Source: Domibacillus aminovorans (GTDB lineage: Bacteria > Bacillota > Bacilli > Bacillales > Domibacillaceae). Taken from it: DNA of 64,000 nucleotides. The position numbers were made by a program, and so were the translations under genes. The notes beneath the pieces are model-generated. The model was not told the DNA's origin and did not search any database. It saw only the letters and a program-made list of their open reading frames with translations. The stretch spans positions 1 through 64,000 of the forward strand of contig NZ_LQWY01000002.1 of NCBI RefSeq assembly GCF_001643235.1, written 5' to 3'. Positions 44,256 to 53,468 of this stretch are shown piece by piece (the stretch's first letter is position 1; each line of letters opens with the position of its first letter).

Positions 44256-45443
44256 GTGAAAACACAATTAATGAAAATGCTGGATGCGCGGAAAGAGGAA
44301 ATGATTCAAATACGCCGCTATTTACATGAAAACCCCGAGCTATCGTTTCAAGAACAAAAAACGGCTCAATTCATCGTGGACTTTTACAAAGGAAAAGATA
44401 TGAACGTTCAAACGAATGTTGGAAATGGCCTTGGCATCATCGTCACCATTCATGGTGGCAAACCGGGGAAAACGATTGGTCTCCGGGCTGATTTTGATGC
44501 ACTGCCGATTTTTGAAGAAACGGATGTGCCGTTTAAATCGAAAAATGAAGGCGTCATGCATGCATGTGGACACGATGGGCATACGGCATACATGTTAGTG
44601 CTGGCCGATTGCCTCATTCAGTTAAAATCGTCAATTGCAGGTTCGATCAAAATTATTCATCAGCATGCGGAAGAAACACCGCCAGGCGGCGCAAAAAGCA
44701 TTGTTGATTCCGGTGTACTTGATGATCTGGACTCGATTTACGGTATTCACTTGTTTCCGACTGAACCGGCGGGTGTGGTCGGCTACCGGAGCGGCTATGC
44801 GATGGCCGGCAGATCGTATTTTAAACTCGTCATTCAAGGCACAGGCGGCCACGGATCTTCTCCTCATATGGCCAATGATGCTATTATCGCAGGCGCTCAT
44901 TTTGTCACTGCTGTTCAAACGGTCGTCAGCCGCCGGTTAAATCCGTTTGAAGCAGGTGTCGTAACGATCGGTTCTTTCGACGGAAAAGGAACGTTCAATG
45001 TGATCAAAGACAGCGTGGAGCTTGAAGGAGATGTGCGCTACATGAACGGTGATACACAGCAGCTAATCGATAAAGAAATTCATCGCATTACAAGCGGAAT
45101 CGAAGTGGAATTTGGCGTCAAATGCGAGTTGACGTATACATCTGATTACCCGCCGCTTTACAATGATCCGCAAGTGACTGAAACGGTTGTGGCCAGCCTA
45201 CAAAGCATGAATGATCCGGATATTCAGAAAGTGATGGAATTTCCGATGATTTCGGCATCAGAAGACTTTGCTTACTACGCTGAAAAAATTCCAGGCACCT
45301 TCTTTTTCATAGGCTGTAGACCAAAAGGAGTTGAAACACCGTATTTTAACCATCATCCGAAATTTGATATTGATGAAGACGCTCTCCTCGTCGCTGCGAA
45401 ATCAGTCGGCCAAGTCGTTTGTGATTATTTTAAAGTCGATTAA
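44256..45443 (+). CDS. M20 family metallo-amidohydrolase
   Basis: A 395-residue peptidase M20D enzyme (N-acyl-amino-acid/hippurate hydrolase type). Zinc-binding motifs are visible: GLRADFDALP, HACGHDGH, HQHAEETPPGG and, near the end, HHPKFDID. It removes acyl groups from amino acids or related amides in the cytoplasm. The start is GTG behind AAGGAG. It stands alone with a hairpin after it. Confidence 0.9.
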   Translation: MKTQLMKMLDARKEEMIQIRRYLHENPELSFQEQKTAQFIVDFYKGKDMNVQTNVGNGLGIIVTIHGGKPGKTIGLRADFDALPIFEETDVPFKSKNEGVMHACGHDGHTAYMLVLADCLIQLKSSIAGSIKIIHQHAEETPPGGAKSIVDSGVLDDLDSIYGIHLFPTEPAGVVGYRSGYAMAGRSYFKLVIQGTGGHGSSPHMANDAIIAGAHFVTAVQTVVSRRLNPFEAGVVTIGSFDGKGTFNVIKDSVELEGDVRYMNGDTQQLIDKEIHRITSGIEVEFGVKCELTYTSDYPPLYNDPQVTETVVASLQSMNDPDIQKVMEFPMISASEDFAYYAEKIPGTFFFIGCRPKGVETPYFNHHPKFDIDEDALLVAAKSVGQVVCDYFKVD

Positions 45444-45457
45444 TTCATCTATCAGCA

Positions 45458-45490
45458 TAAAAAAATCTCCTTGGGACATTCCAAGGAGAT
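45458..45490 (-). terminator. Terminator of the 48-aa gene
   Basis: ATCTCCTTGG pairs perfectly with CCAAGGAGAT around six bases. The T run is on the minus strand. Confidence 0.75.
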
Positions 45491-45498
45491 GCTACCTA

Positions 45499-45645
45499 TC
45501 ACATGCGGCGATTTTCCACCGTTTTCAGCCGGTTTTGCTGATCGGGGACGCCCGCGATAGCTTCGAGTTTTTTATTTTTTTCCACTTGAATCTGTTTGAC
45601 ATTTTTTTCGAACACTTCATCGTAATTTTCTTCTTTTTCGCTCAT
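45499..45645 (-). CDS. Small charged protein, 48 aa
   Basis: A soluble, highly charged helical protein (EENYDEVFEKNVKQIQVEKN) with a strong AAAGGAG RBS and its own terminator, so very likely expressed. It is 30 bases after the HemY gene stop on the same strand and may be co-transcribed with it. No family recognised. Confidence 0.65.
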   Translation of the reverse strand: MSEKEENYDEVFEKNVKQIQVEKNKKLEAIAGVPDQQNRLKTVENRRM

Positions 45646-45674
45646 TCAACTCACTCCTTTGAAATCAATTCACG

Positions 45675-47054
45675 TTAGTTTTTCCAGGAGTTTGCGATTG
45701 TATCCGCGATGTTTTTACCATTGGTGATGCAAGCCCCAATGCCGACACCGTAATACGAACAGCCGGCGAGTAGCACATTAGGGAAAAGATCCGCCATTTT
45801 TTGTGATAAAGACGAGACGGCCTGACTATGCTTCAAATGGTAATTAGGCATTAAATCTGTCCATCGTGTCACGTTAACAGAATGCGGTTTTTCGATTATG
45901 CCAAGACTGTTCTGAATATCAGACAGCGCCGCTTTCGTTAATTCCTCTTCATTCATTTGTTTCAACGCTTCATAATTTGGATTTGAGCTTTTGTAAAATA
46001 ACCGGACTAATAATTGGTGATGTTGAGACGTATGCGCCCATTTTCGACTCGTCCATGTACAGGCATCGCACATTAAGTCGCTGCCTTCTGTGACGATAAA
46101 TCCGGTCCCGTCAGCGGGGAGGCGGTCATCGGAAATATCAAATCCGATATAGACGCTCGCCAGCGATGAATTAGTCAGATCATTGAAATCCGCATCGAGC
46201 TCCGGCGCTTTCAACATGCGCTGTGCTGCGTCATGCGGAGTGCTCAACACGACAAAATCAGCTTGAATGTTTTCGTCGTTATCAAATGAAAGTTCATACG
46301 CATCGCCCGTTTTTTCAATGTGGGTGATACGGACCCCTTTTAACACACGTGCATTACCGGAACGTTCCTCAAGACGGTCAATAAGTGTTGAAAGGCCGTT
46401 TTTAAAGGAAATAAACTTTTTGTTACCAGCAGATTGAAAGGTTTTTTTGTTCTCGGAAAATCCTTTAATAATGCTGCCATATTTATTTTTGTAATCAAGT
46501 AAATAGGGCAGTGTGGATTTCATCGTCAGCGTATCCAGTTTCCCTGAATACACACCGGATAAAATCGGAGAAATTTGTTTTTCGACGATTTCTTCACCTA
46601 AAAAATACTCCAAAAATGAGCCGACAGAACTGTCGATTGTAAAGTTATTTTCCGTTTTTTCAAAGTCAAGCATCGCTTCCTGCTTGCCTTTCTCTGAAAT
46701 TAATGTGCTGCTAAAAAGCGACTCGACACTTGTCGGAATGCCGAAAATGGTGTCTTTAGGAACTTTATGCAGCATATTGTCGGTGTATATATAGGATGTA
46801 CCCGTTTCGTTATAGACGAGTTCATCAAGCAAATCAAGTTCCTCGATGAGCGGCATCACACCTTCGTTTCGAGCGACAATCGAATCGGCGCCTGCTTCCA
46901 TAATAAATTCATCGTTTCTCACCGTGCGGATTTTGCCGCCGAGTTCCTCGTTTTGTTCAACGAGAATGACCTGTAGATTTAGTTGTTGTTTTTGTAAATA
47001 ATACAAGGCGGACAAGCCCGTGATGCCGCCTCCGATAATGACAGCTGTTTTCAT
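45675..47054 (-). CDS. hemY: Coproporphyrinogen III oxidase (HemY/CgoX)
   Basis: A 459-residue flavoprotein that oxidises coproporphyrinogen III to coproporphyrin III in the Gram-positive heme pathway. The N-terminal FAD motif is IIGGGITGLSALYYL followed by EELGGKIRT. The C-terminal FAD-contacting GCSYYGVGIGACI is typical. No hemE or hemH gene lies alongside. In B. subtilis hemEHY form an operon, so this is a detached copy. Confidence 0.9.
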   Translation of the reverse strand: MKTAVIIGGGITGLSALYYLQKQQLNLQVILVEQNEELGGKIRTVRNDEFIMEAGADSIVARNEGVMPLIEELDLLDELVYNETGTSYIYTDNMLHKVPKDTIFGIPTSVESLFSSTLISEKGKQEAMLDFEKTENNFTIDSSVGSFLEYFLGEEIVEKQISPILSGVYSGKLDTLTMKSTLPYLLDYKNKYGSIIKGFSENKKTFQSAGNKKFISFKNGLSTLIDRLEERSGNARVLKGVRITHIEKTGDAYELSFDNDENIQADFVVLSTPHDAAQRMLKAPELDADFNDLTNSSLASVYIGFDISDDRLPADGTGFIVTEGSDLMCDACTWTSRKWAHTSQHHQLLVRLFYKSSNPNYEALKQMNEEELTKAALSDIQNSLGIIEKPHSVNVTRWTDLMPNYHLKHSQAVSSLSQKMADLFPNVLLAGCSYYGVGIGACITNGKNIADTIANSWKN

Positions 47055-47073
47055 AAATGTTCACTCCTCGCCA

Positions 47074-47526
47074 TTATAATAGCATTTTTTCAACAGCTGT
47101 CTGCAGGTCAATTTCGACATTTCCTTTAATTGCGCGGCTGATCATGCATGATTTTTCCGCTTTTTCCATCAGTTTATACGCAAGCTGGACATCTTTTTCT
47201 GTCGCCTCCGCTTTTAATACGATAGTTGGCCGGTGAATAATTTTTTTATACGTAATTATGCCGTTCGTCACATCGACAATGCCTTCTGATTCCATTGTGA
47301 GGGAAACCTTTTCGAGCTTATTGCGCTCTAGCATCGCAGCAAGCGTAATAATGTAGCACGTTGCGGCCGCTCCGAGCAGCATCTCATCAGGATTCGTGCC
47401 GACGCCCGGACCATCCATTTCAGGCGGGATGGACACGTCTGTTTTTAAATTCTTTGCTTCAATTGTCCCGACATCATTCCGGGCACCAGGCCAGTCCGCT
47501 TTTAAATGAAAGATATGTTCCGCCAT
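47074..47526 (-). CDS. OsmC-family peroxiredoxin-like protein
   Basis: A 150-residue OsmC/Ohr-superfamily protein. The first conserved region is NPDEMLLGAAATCYIITLA with a cysteine, and the second cysteine is in KAEKSCMISRAI. These two would form the thiol pair reducing organic hydroperoxides. It is directly upstream of hemY (19-base gap) and likely co-transcribed. Confidence 0.88.
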   Translation of the reverse strand: MAEHIFHLKADWPGARNDVGTIEAKNLKTDVSIPPEMDGPGVGTNPDEMLLGAAATCYIITLAAMLERNKLEKVSLTMESEGIVDVTNGIITYKKIIHRPTIVLKAEATEKDVQLAYKLMEKAEKSCMISRAIKGNVEIDLQTAVEKMLL

Positions 47527-47637
47527 TTAATCCTCTCCTTCCGTTCAGTGTAACTGATTTTGCTGAAAATAACGCCAATCCTGCTCTTGCTTTCCTTTTC
47601 ACGTTATCTTTACCTTATAGAAGAAATTTGACGAGTG

Positions 47638-47677
47638 GTCAGAAATAGTAATGAACGGTCAGAAGAGGCAGCAGTCA
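47638..47677. repeat. 20-base-period repeat, second locus
   Basis: GTCAGAAATAG at 47638 and GTCAGAAGAGG at 47658 repeat the unit seen at 43500-43550 with the same 20-base spacing. Confidence 0.55.
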
Positions 47678-47805
47678 TTGCATCGAAAAAAGTGCTGCCG
47701 GATTCGTTTGATGAATGAAATGTATAAAACACAGTTATTAATGCACTGTACGATTATCACCTAAAATTTTATAATATTCTTACAATTAGAAAGGGGGATA
47801 ATCGT

Positions 47806-48927
47806 GTGAAAAAGTCATTAGTCGGTGTGGTTGTCTTTACCCTCGTTCTCAGTCTCGTTGGCTCATTTGCCAGTGCGGCTACGTTCAGAGATGTTCCGGA
47901 ATCGAATCGTTTCTATGAAGAAATTGATCTGTTATCGAATCTTGAGATTATTTCGGGATTTACAGACGGTACATTCAGGCCGGAAGAAAATGTGACGCGT
48001 GCACAAGCAGCCATTTTAATCGGAAAAACATTTGACCTTGACGGTACAAAGAGAACAACATCGTTTTCAGACGTTCACTTATCTAATACAGCGTCAGGCT
48101 ACATTGAGTCTGCTGTTGAAGAAGGAATTCTGTCCGGGTTTCCAGATGGTACGTATAGACCAAATCAAACCGTCACACGTGCGCAATTAGCGATCATCCT
48201 CGGTCGTGCATTTGACATCACAGAAGCGGTGGACATTCACTTTCCGGATATATCGAAAACGTCTGCTGCGTATCCATATATTGAAAATGTGGTAGCGGCG
48301 GGAATTGCATATGGATACGAGGACGGTTACTACAGACCGAATAGGGCTGTCACAAGGGAACAGTTTGCGGCATTTCTTGCACGTGCCTACGTTTATACGC
48401 CTGAGGCTCCTGAAGAAGCAGCCCTTTCTTCGTTTTTCCTAAAGAACGGTCAAACGGCTTCATTTAGAGGAGAGGGCAATGAGTATGCAACGTACACGAC
48501 GCGTACAGTATGGCACAATAATAAACATGTAACGGTGTATGAGGACAATGGCGGCACAGTCGTGGCACGGACGTTTCGGATAGAAGATGATCGGATTGTC
48601 GTTGTGCGTGAAGAAGCGGAATCATACGAAGATTACACGCCAACTGTGAGTGAATTACAAGCGCTTGAGCCGCTCTATACGTATTTACAGCTTCCGCTTG
48701 AGAACGGTGCTTCGTTTGACGGCTGGACTGTCATCGATGATTCGGCTGTTCTATCAACTCCGCTTCGAACATTTAACCGTGTAATCGTCATCGAGAAAAT
48801 GAATGAACATGGAGATGTGAGCCGTAAGTATTTTGTAAAAGGATATGGCGAAGTGAAGGCCGAATATGAAATGGAGGCAGATGGTGAAACAATTGTGATT
48901 ACATCTGAGATTGAACAGATAGAATGA
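47806..48927 (+). CDS. S-layer-homology-domain surface protein
   Basis: A 373-residue secreted protein with a signal peptide of about 25 residues. Three SLH domains follow (FRDVPESNRFYEEI, GILSGFPDGTYRPNQTVTRAQ, GYEDGYYRPNRAVTREQ; residues about 26-200) that bind pyruvylated wall polymer. The beta-rich C-terminal domain of about 170 residues is unassigned. The start is GTG with AAAGGGGG upstream. Confidence 0.9.
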   Translation: MKKSLVGVVVFTLVLSLVGSFASAATFRDVPESNRFYEEIDLLSNLEIISGFTDGTFRPEENVTRAQAAILIGKTFDLDGTKRTTSFSDVHLSNTASGYIESAVEEGILSGFPDGTYRPNQTVTRAQLAIILGRAFDITEAVDIHFPDISKTSAAYPYIENVVAAGIAYGYEDGYYRPNRAVTREQFAAFLARAYVYTPEAPEEAALSSFFLKNGQTASFRGEGNEYATYTTRTVWHNNKHVTVYEDNGGTVVARTFRIEDDRIVVVREEAESYEDYTPTVSELQALEPLYTYLQLPLENGASFDGWTVIDDSAVLSTPLRTFNRVIVIEKMNEHGDVSRKYFVKGYGEVKAEYEMEADGETIVITSEIEQIE

Positions 48928-49041
48928 TCTGACATATATATTGAAATGATTATAACAGTTCATTTAAGACTAAAAATAGTCTTCATTCCTGTTAAAGGAC
49001 AGAGGGCTATTTTTAATATGGATGATAGAGAAGGTAGGGGA

Positions 49042-49395
49042 ATGAAAACAGAAAAAGATAAAATGTTAAGTGGCGAACTGTATTATGCAGCGGATCCGGA
49101 ATTAGTAAAAGAACAGATAAATGCCCGAAGAATAACGAGGTTATATTAATGAAACAGTAGAAACAGAAGACCGAAAACGCACAGAACTATTAAAAGAACT
49201 CTTTGGATCAGTGGGAGAAAATAGTTATATAGAGCCTGTTTTCCGTTGTGATTACGGCTACAATATTCATGTTGGCCAAAATTTTTATGCAAACTTTGAT
49301 TGTGTATTTTTGGATGTATGTGAAATTCGAATAGGGGATAACTGCCTTATTGCTCCGGGCGTACACATCTATACAGCCAAGCATCCAGTCAATTA
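49042..49395 (+). pseudogene. Maltose O-acetyltransferase, frameshifted and truncated
   Basis: The first frame reads MKTEKDKMLSGELYYAADPE and stops near 49147. Another frame continues the same protein from about 49211 ([38 protein letters not shown]) and stops at 49395. Intact Maa proteins are about 185 residues and continue through further hexapeptide repeats. There is one frameshift plus loss of the 3' third. Confidence 0.8.
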
Positions 49396-49454
49396 ATAAA
49401 TCGACCATGGAACCAATCCCCGAATCATTATCAACTGTTTTTGAGCTTTTTTGC

Positions 49455-49496
49455 ATAAAAAAACCGATTCTCTTTTTTTATTGTTGAGAACCGGTT
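49455..49496 (-). terminator. Terminator of the small-peptide unit
   Basis: On the minus strand AACCGGTTCTC pairs with GAGAATCGGTT, followed by seven Ts. Confidence 0.75.
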
Positions 49497-49542
49497 GATG
49501 GTGGATCACTATGATTAATTCGGCTATATAAAATCACACTCT

Positions 49543-49656
49543 TCATCTTTTATGACCAAACTTTTTTTGTTCCATGAAAATTCCGTATTCTTGTGCTTTG
49601 ACAATTTTTTCACCATAAGCGTTTATTGCTTTTTTCACTACTTTAATAAAGTTCAT
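49543..49656 (-). CDS. Paralogous small peptide B, 37 aa
   Basis: Minus-strand frame beginning MNFIKVVKKAINAYGEKIVK and ending in a basic tail. AGGAG sits seven bases before the ATG. It shares the pattern MNFIxxVKxAxNAYGxxxVK AQEYG with the peptide at 49678, 21 bases upstream in the same transcript. No signal peptide; it could form an amphipathic helix. Family unknown. Confidence 0.65.
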   Translation of the reverse strand: MNFIKVVKKAINAYGEKIVKAQEYGIFMEQKKFGHKR

Positions 49657-49677
49657 GTTCATTCTCCTATTCTAAAA

Positions 49678-49800
49678 TTATTTATTTTGTTCGATGACAA
49701 CGCCGCATTGCTGTGCTTTTAAAAGTCCATACTCCTGCGCTTTGACAAGGTGTTTTCCGTAAGCATTCATCGCTGTTTTCACTGTTTGAATGAAGTTCAT
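49678..49800 (-). CDS. Paralogous small peptide A, 40 aa
   Basis: Minus-strand frame beginning MNFIQTVKTAMNAYGKHLVK and ending GVVIEQNK, with one cysteine. AGAGGGGA precedes the ATG, and a sigma-A-like promoter lies 34 bases upstream. Both peptides conserve residues at protein level while the DNA differs, so they appear selected as coding sequence. A peptide bacteriocin, toxin or signal is possible; none is demonstrated. Confidence 0.65.
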   Translation of the reverse strand: MNFIQTVKTAMNAYGKHLVKAQEYGLLKAQQCGVVIEQNK

Positions 49801-49833
49801 GTCCGTTCCCCTCTTCCTATTTGGTATGACTTA

Positions 49834-49862
49834 ATTATCGGTCATAAAGTACTTTTTATCAA
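49834..49862 (-). promoter_or_regulatory. Promoter of the small-peptide unit
   Basis: On the minus strand TTGATA (49857-49862) and GATAAT (49834-49839) are 17 bases apart. Confidence 0.55.
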
Positions 49863-50282
49863 AGTGAATGTAAACGGCAACAATCCGGGTGTAAACGATA
49901 ACATTGGCAATGAAAGCGAATAACATGAGCCTTTTTCTCACTAATTCATTCTTTTTCTTCAATTATCGTTATTTTCCATATTAATTAACTTATACAAACG
50001 AAATTTTGTTTAATTTAGTCGATTAGGGAGTAAAAATGATTGGCTTGTTGTGTTAAAATATATAAAAAAAGGAAAATGGACGAGGTGGTTTAACAATGAT
50101 TTTTGCGTGAATCAATTTAAATGCGTTGTGCTTTGTAATTTTAAAATGTCATATATTCATTTAAAAGGATTGAAAGCGCTTTTATATTTTGATAATCTTT
50201 GTTAATAAAGAACATGAATTTCTTATCAAGTTCGCCATCATATTTCAGAAAATTAAAAAAGTAATTTTTAAAATGGATAAAT
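49863..50282. other. Intergenic region upstream of the two-component system
   Basis: About 420 bases without a convincing gene. It holds the cre-like site at 50170 and a minute frame, GAGGTGG then ATG at 50097 with only four codons. Confidence 0.45.
50170..50185 (+). promoter_or_regulatory. Candidate CcpA cre site
   Basis: TTGAAAGCGCTTTTAT matches the cre consensus WTGNNARCGNWWWCAW at 15 of 16 positions. It lies about 280 bases before the response regulator start. Confidence 0.5.
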
Positions 50283-50560
50283 GGAGGCAGATAAACTTGA
50301 ATGAAATTTTAATTGTTGAAGACGATATGGATACACAGAAGATTATATCGATGAATTTATCTCTTGAAGGCTTTGGCTATACGATTGCCGGAACGGGAAT
50401 GGAAGCTGGGAAAATTTATTTAAAGAATGGATAGAGGGAGGCAGATAAACGTGGATGAAATTTTAATTGTTGAAGACGATATGGATATACAGAAGATTAT
50501 ATCGATGAATTTATCTCTCGAAGGGTTTGGCTATACGATTGCCGGAACGGGAATGGAAGC
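50283..50560 (+). repeat. Tandem duplication of the response regulator 5' end
   Basis: 50283-50406 and 50437-50560 are near-identical (about five differences in 124 bases), offset 154 bases. Each copy includes the RBS GGAGGCAG. The second copy is the start of the intact gene. Confidence 0.85.
50297..50434 (+). pseudogene. Truncated receiver-domain copy
   Basis: From TTG 50297 the frame gives 45 residues (NEILIVEDDMDTQKIIS to GTGMEA, then unrelated GKIYLKNG). It lacks the phosphorylated aspartate and everything after the second helix, so it cannot be a working receiver. It keeps the same RBS as the intact gene and may act as a translated leader. Confidence 0.75.
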
Positions 50561-51146
50561 GATTAAACAGGTTCGGGAAAATGAACCCGATCTTATTCTT
50601 TTAGACATCGAATTACCTGATATGAACGGAATTGATTTATGTCAGCAGCTGCGTGAAATGACGGCTGTCCCCATTTTATATGTAACCTGTAATAATGAGG
50701 ACAGAGAAAAAATTTTAGCTTTTGCGATGGGGGGCGATGATTATATTGAAAAGCCCTTTAATTCGAGGGTTTTAATCGCCCGCATTAAAGCCCACTTAAG
50801 AAGAAATTCGATCAACCACAATCAAAATGCTTCTAAGAAGCGCATTTCTTTTGACGATATTGTCATCGATCTGTCTGCCCGGGAAGTAACACGGAATGGA
50901 AAAGTCATTGAATTAACAGCGAAAGAATTTGAACTGCTCACCTTTTTTGCTCAAAATCCAAATCAAGTATTCTCAGCGGAGCAGCTATTAGATCAAATTT
51001 GGGGATATGATTCGTTTAGTGAGAAGAGTACGATTATCGTCCATATTTCAAATTTGAGGAAGAAGATTGAAGATTATCCAGTAAACCCTTCCTACATCGT
51101 TACAATGAGGGGGGTAGGCTACAAGTTTGTTCAAACGTCCATTTAA
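50451..51146 (+). CDS. OmpR-family response regulator
   Basis: A 231-residue regulator. The receiver domain has the acidic pair VEDD, the phosphorylation site in LILLDIELPD (Asp52) and the lysine in IEKPF. The winged-helix output domain has LTAKEFELL and GVGYKF. The GTG start at 50451 follows GGGAGG; ATG 50427 is a weaker alternative. The kinase gene overlaps its 3' end. It is the likely activator of the cupin/monooxygenase cluster downstream on the same strand. Confidence 0.9.
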   Translation: MDEILIVEDDMDIQKIISMNLSLEGFGYTIAGTGMEAIKQVRENEPDLILLDIELPDMNGIDLCQQLREMTAVPILYVTCNNEDREKILAFAMGGDDYIEKPFNSRVLIARIKAHLRRNSINHNQNASKKRISFDDIVIDLSAREVTRNGKVIELTAKEFELLTFFAQNPNQVFSAEQLLDQIWGYDSFSEKSTIIVHISNLRKKIEDYPVNPSYIVTMRGVGYKFVQTSI

Positions 51147-53277
51147 ATTTAGGAAATCTTATTATTTTAAAATTTTACTATTTACAACGATGATCTCTTT
51201 TATTCCGTTTGTGATGATCGCAGCATACAGTATGTACCAAGGAAGCAATTTATCGAATCAAATTATGAAAGATCATATAGCGGATACAAAAAAAGAAGTT
51301 ATTTCTCAAAAACAGTTATATCTTCAAAAAGAAACGCAAAATTTGAATACGGATTTGCACAATCTTGAAAATACGTTAAGATTAATTCAAAAACAAGCAG
51401 AAACCATTTATAGTCAGCCTAATCTAGCTCTTACAAATGAACTGAATTTGACAAAAGGGAAAGAAGGCTATTTGTGGGAAACATTTGAAGATAAATATGA
51501 AAAAACAAATGTTTTTATTAGTTCTTTATCAAGTGGTTCGCCTGAGGCTACAATCAATGACTTGGAAATAGCCAAGCAGCTTGAACCATTGTTTGTTCAA
51601 ACGATGAAAAATGAATCCATGATCAATGCCGTTTACTTAGCGCTGCCGACTTCTTCTTGGTTATATTATCCTTTTCTTGATGTAGAAGCAGCCATTGCGG
51701 AGAAGACATTTTCACCGGATCTGCGTTTTCAAGATTATGAATTTTATACAGTATCTTTAAATCCGGAGCGTAAAGTGAAATGGACGACACCTTATATATG
51801 GTCGGCTAAACCGATTGGCGATGTAACGAAACAGGACTGGCTCATATCTGTCGGAGCACCTGTTTATTTATCTACAGGCGATTTTAAAGGGATGGTCGGT
51901 TTAGATGTGCCAATTGAAAACATCACAAACAAATTAATGAATGTTGAATTCAGTGAACCAAACGCCTTTGCCTTTTTAATCGATGAGAAAGGGAATTTTA
52001 TCTCGGGACAAACGAAGGCAGACGGGATCAAGGAAAACGAGTCCATTATGAAGAGTGCGTTAAAAAATAAAGAAGGCATCCTGCCAATCACGTATTCGAA
52101 TTCGGATGCTTATCTGTTATCTTCGTCATTAAATAATGGATGGAGTCTCAACTTTATCATTTCAGAGTCGGATATTGTAGAACCTATTGTCAAAAGTACA
52201 AAGGCACAGACAAATAAGCATATGCTTCTTTTTTTATCTCATCTTTTCGTATTTTTAATTTTCGGAATTGCCATTCTACTATATATGACGTATCGATTTT
52301 CACGAACGATCACCCAGCCTATTGATCAGTTAACGAATGCACTAAGAGAGAGTGCTGACGGTAATTTTGTGAAAGAACTTCATATTAAGCAAGAAGATGA
52401 AATTGGCAACTTAGCAGTAGCGTTTAACTTTATGAACCGAAAAATTCAAGAATTAGTTGGCGAATTAAACTTAAAAGCCCATCAATTAGAAGATAAAGTG
52501 TTAGAGCGGACGGAAGAGCTGGAAAGTGCGAATGAACGGTTAGTGAATACGAACCAACAACTTCAAGAATCAGAGAAACGACGAAAAGAATTTATGTCAC
52601 AGATTTCTCACGATTTAAAAACGCCATTAACGTCTGTCAGGGAATACACGGAAATTTTAGTGAATCATCCAGAACTTCCTTACGTGCAAAAAAAAGAAAT
52701 TATGAATTCCATCTTGCTGCGCAGCAACCATATTATCCAATTAATTAATGACTTATTTGAAATGAATACGGATGATGATGGAGATTACGTCAAAGAAGTC
52801 ATTCCATTTGATTTCTTAATAGAACAATCGTTAGACATGATCGCGATCCGATCAGAAGGATGCGATGTAGAAATTGCGAAAGACTATGAAATAGGTTCAC
52901 ACTTCATTTTTGCTGACCCTAAAAAAATGAATCGCGTATTTATTAATATATTGGAGAATGCCGTTAAATATTCCAAACCAAAGAATAAAGAAAAAATAAA
53001 AATCGATATTTCCGCATATCAACAAGATAAAAATCTGATCATTACGTTCAAAGATTATGGAATCGGTATATCAGAAAATAATAAAGAAAAAATCTTTCTT
53101 CCGTTCTTTCGAGAAAAAAGGACAAAAACCGAAAAAATTAAAGGAAATGGATTGGGTTTGTCGATCGTGCAAAAAATTATTGCCGCACACGAAGGTCAAA
53201 TTTTAGTAGAAAGCAAAGTAAGCGTAGGAACAACGATTACGATTGTACTTCCGTTAGTTGAAATATCGGACTTTTAA
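51127..53277 (+). CDS. Cache-domain sensor histidine kinase
   Basis: A 716-residue membrane kinase: a helix at about 15-35, a large extracytoplasmic Cache (PDC) sensor region to about 364 and a second helix at about 365-390. A HAMP domain and coiled coil follow, then HisKA (SHDLKTPLTSVREY, phosphorylated His about 495) and an ATPase domain with NILENAVKYSKP, DYGIGIS and GNGLGLSIV. The TTG start lies inside the regulator's last codons, so translation is coupled. The extracellular sensor suggests it detects a small molecule outside the cell. Confidence 0.9.
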   Translation: MFKRPFKFRKSYYFKILLFTTMISFIPFVMIAAYSMYQGSNLSNQIMKDHIADTKKEVISQKQLYLQKETQNLNTDLHNLENTLRLIQKQAETIYSQPNLALTNELNLTKGKEGYLWETFEDKYEKTNVFISSLSSGSPEATINDLEIAKQLEPLFVQTMKNESMINAVYLALPTSSWLYYPFLDVEAAIAEKTFSPDLRFQDYEFYTVSLNPERKVKWTTPYIWSAKPIGDVTKQDWLISVGAPVYLSTGDFKGMVGLDVPIENITNKLMNVEFSEPNAFAFLIDEKGNFISGQTKADGIKENESIMKSALKNKEGILPITYSNSDAYLLSSSLNNGWSLNFIISESDIVEPIVKSTKAQTNKHMLLFLSHLFVFLIFGIAILLYMTYRFSRTITQPIDQLTNALRESADGNFVKELHIKQEDEIGNLAVAFNFMNRKIQELVGELNLKAHQLEDKVLERTEELESANERLVNTNQQLQESEKRRKEFMSQISHDLKTPLTSVREYTEILVNHPELPYVQKKEIMNSILLRSNHIIQLINDLFEMNTDDDGDYVKEVIPFDFLIEQSLDMIAIRSEGCDVEIAKDYEIGSHFIFADPKKMNRVFINILENAVKYSKPKNKEKIKIDISAYQQDKNLIITFKDYGIGISENNKEKIFLPFFREKRTKTEKIKGNGLGLSIVQKIIAAHEGQILVESKVSVGTTITIVLPLVEISDF

Positions 53278-53286
53278 CAACCTGGG

Positions 53287-53320
53287 CGGATACTACTTAG
53301 TAGTGTCCGTTCTTTTGTTG
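53287..53320 (+). terminator. Terminator of the two-component operon
   Basis: CGGATACTAC pairs with GTAGTGTCCG (one wobble) around TTA, followed by TTCTTTTG. Confidence 0.75.
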
Positions 53321-53468
53321 TATATGGATGTCAATATTACTTCATCTAGGCGACAGAAAGTATGCAATGATTAATTGAATATTTATTATATTTAGAATTT
53401 ATGGAAAGTTTATTGTTAGTTAATATAGACTTTAGGATAACTTTATAAATAAATAAGGAGTGAAAGAA

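Noticed and set aside
50097-50111. Leader peptide gene (ATG plus four codons after GAGGTGG)
   Set aside because: Too short to judge, no repeated codon logic and no attenuator hairpin after it.
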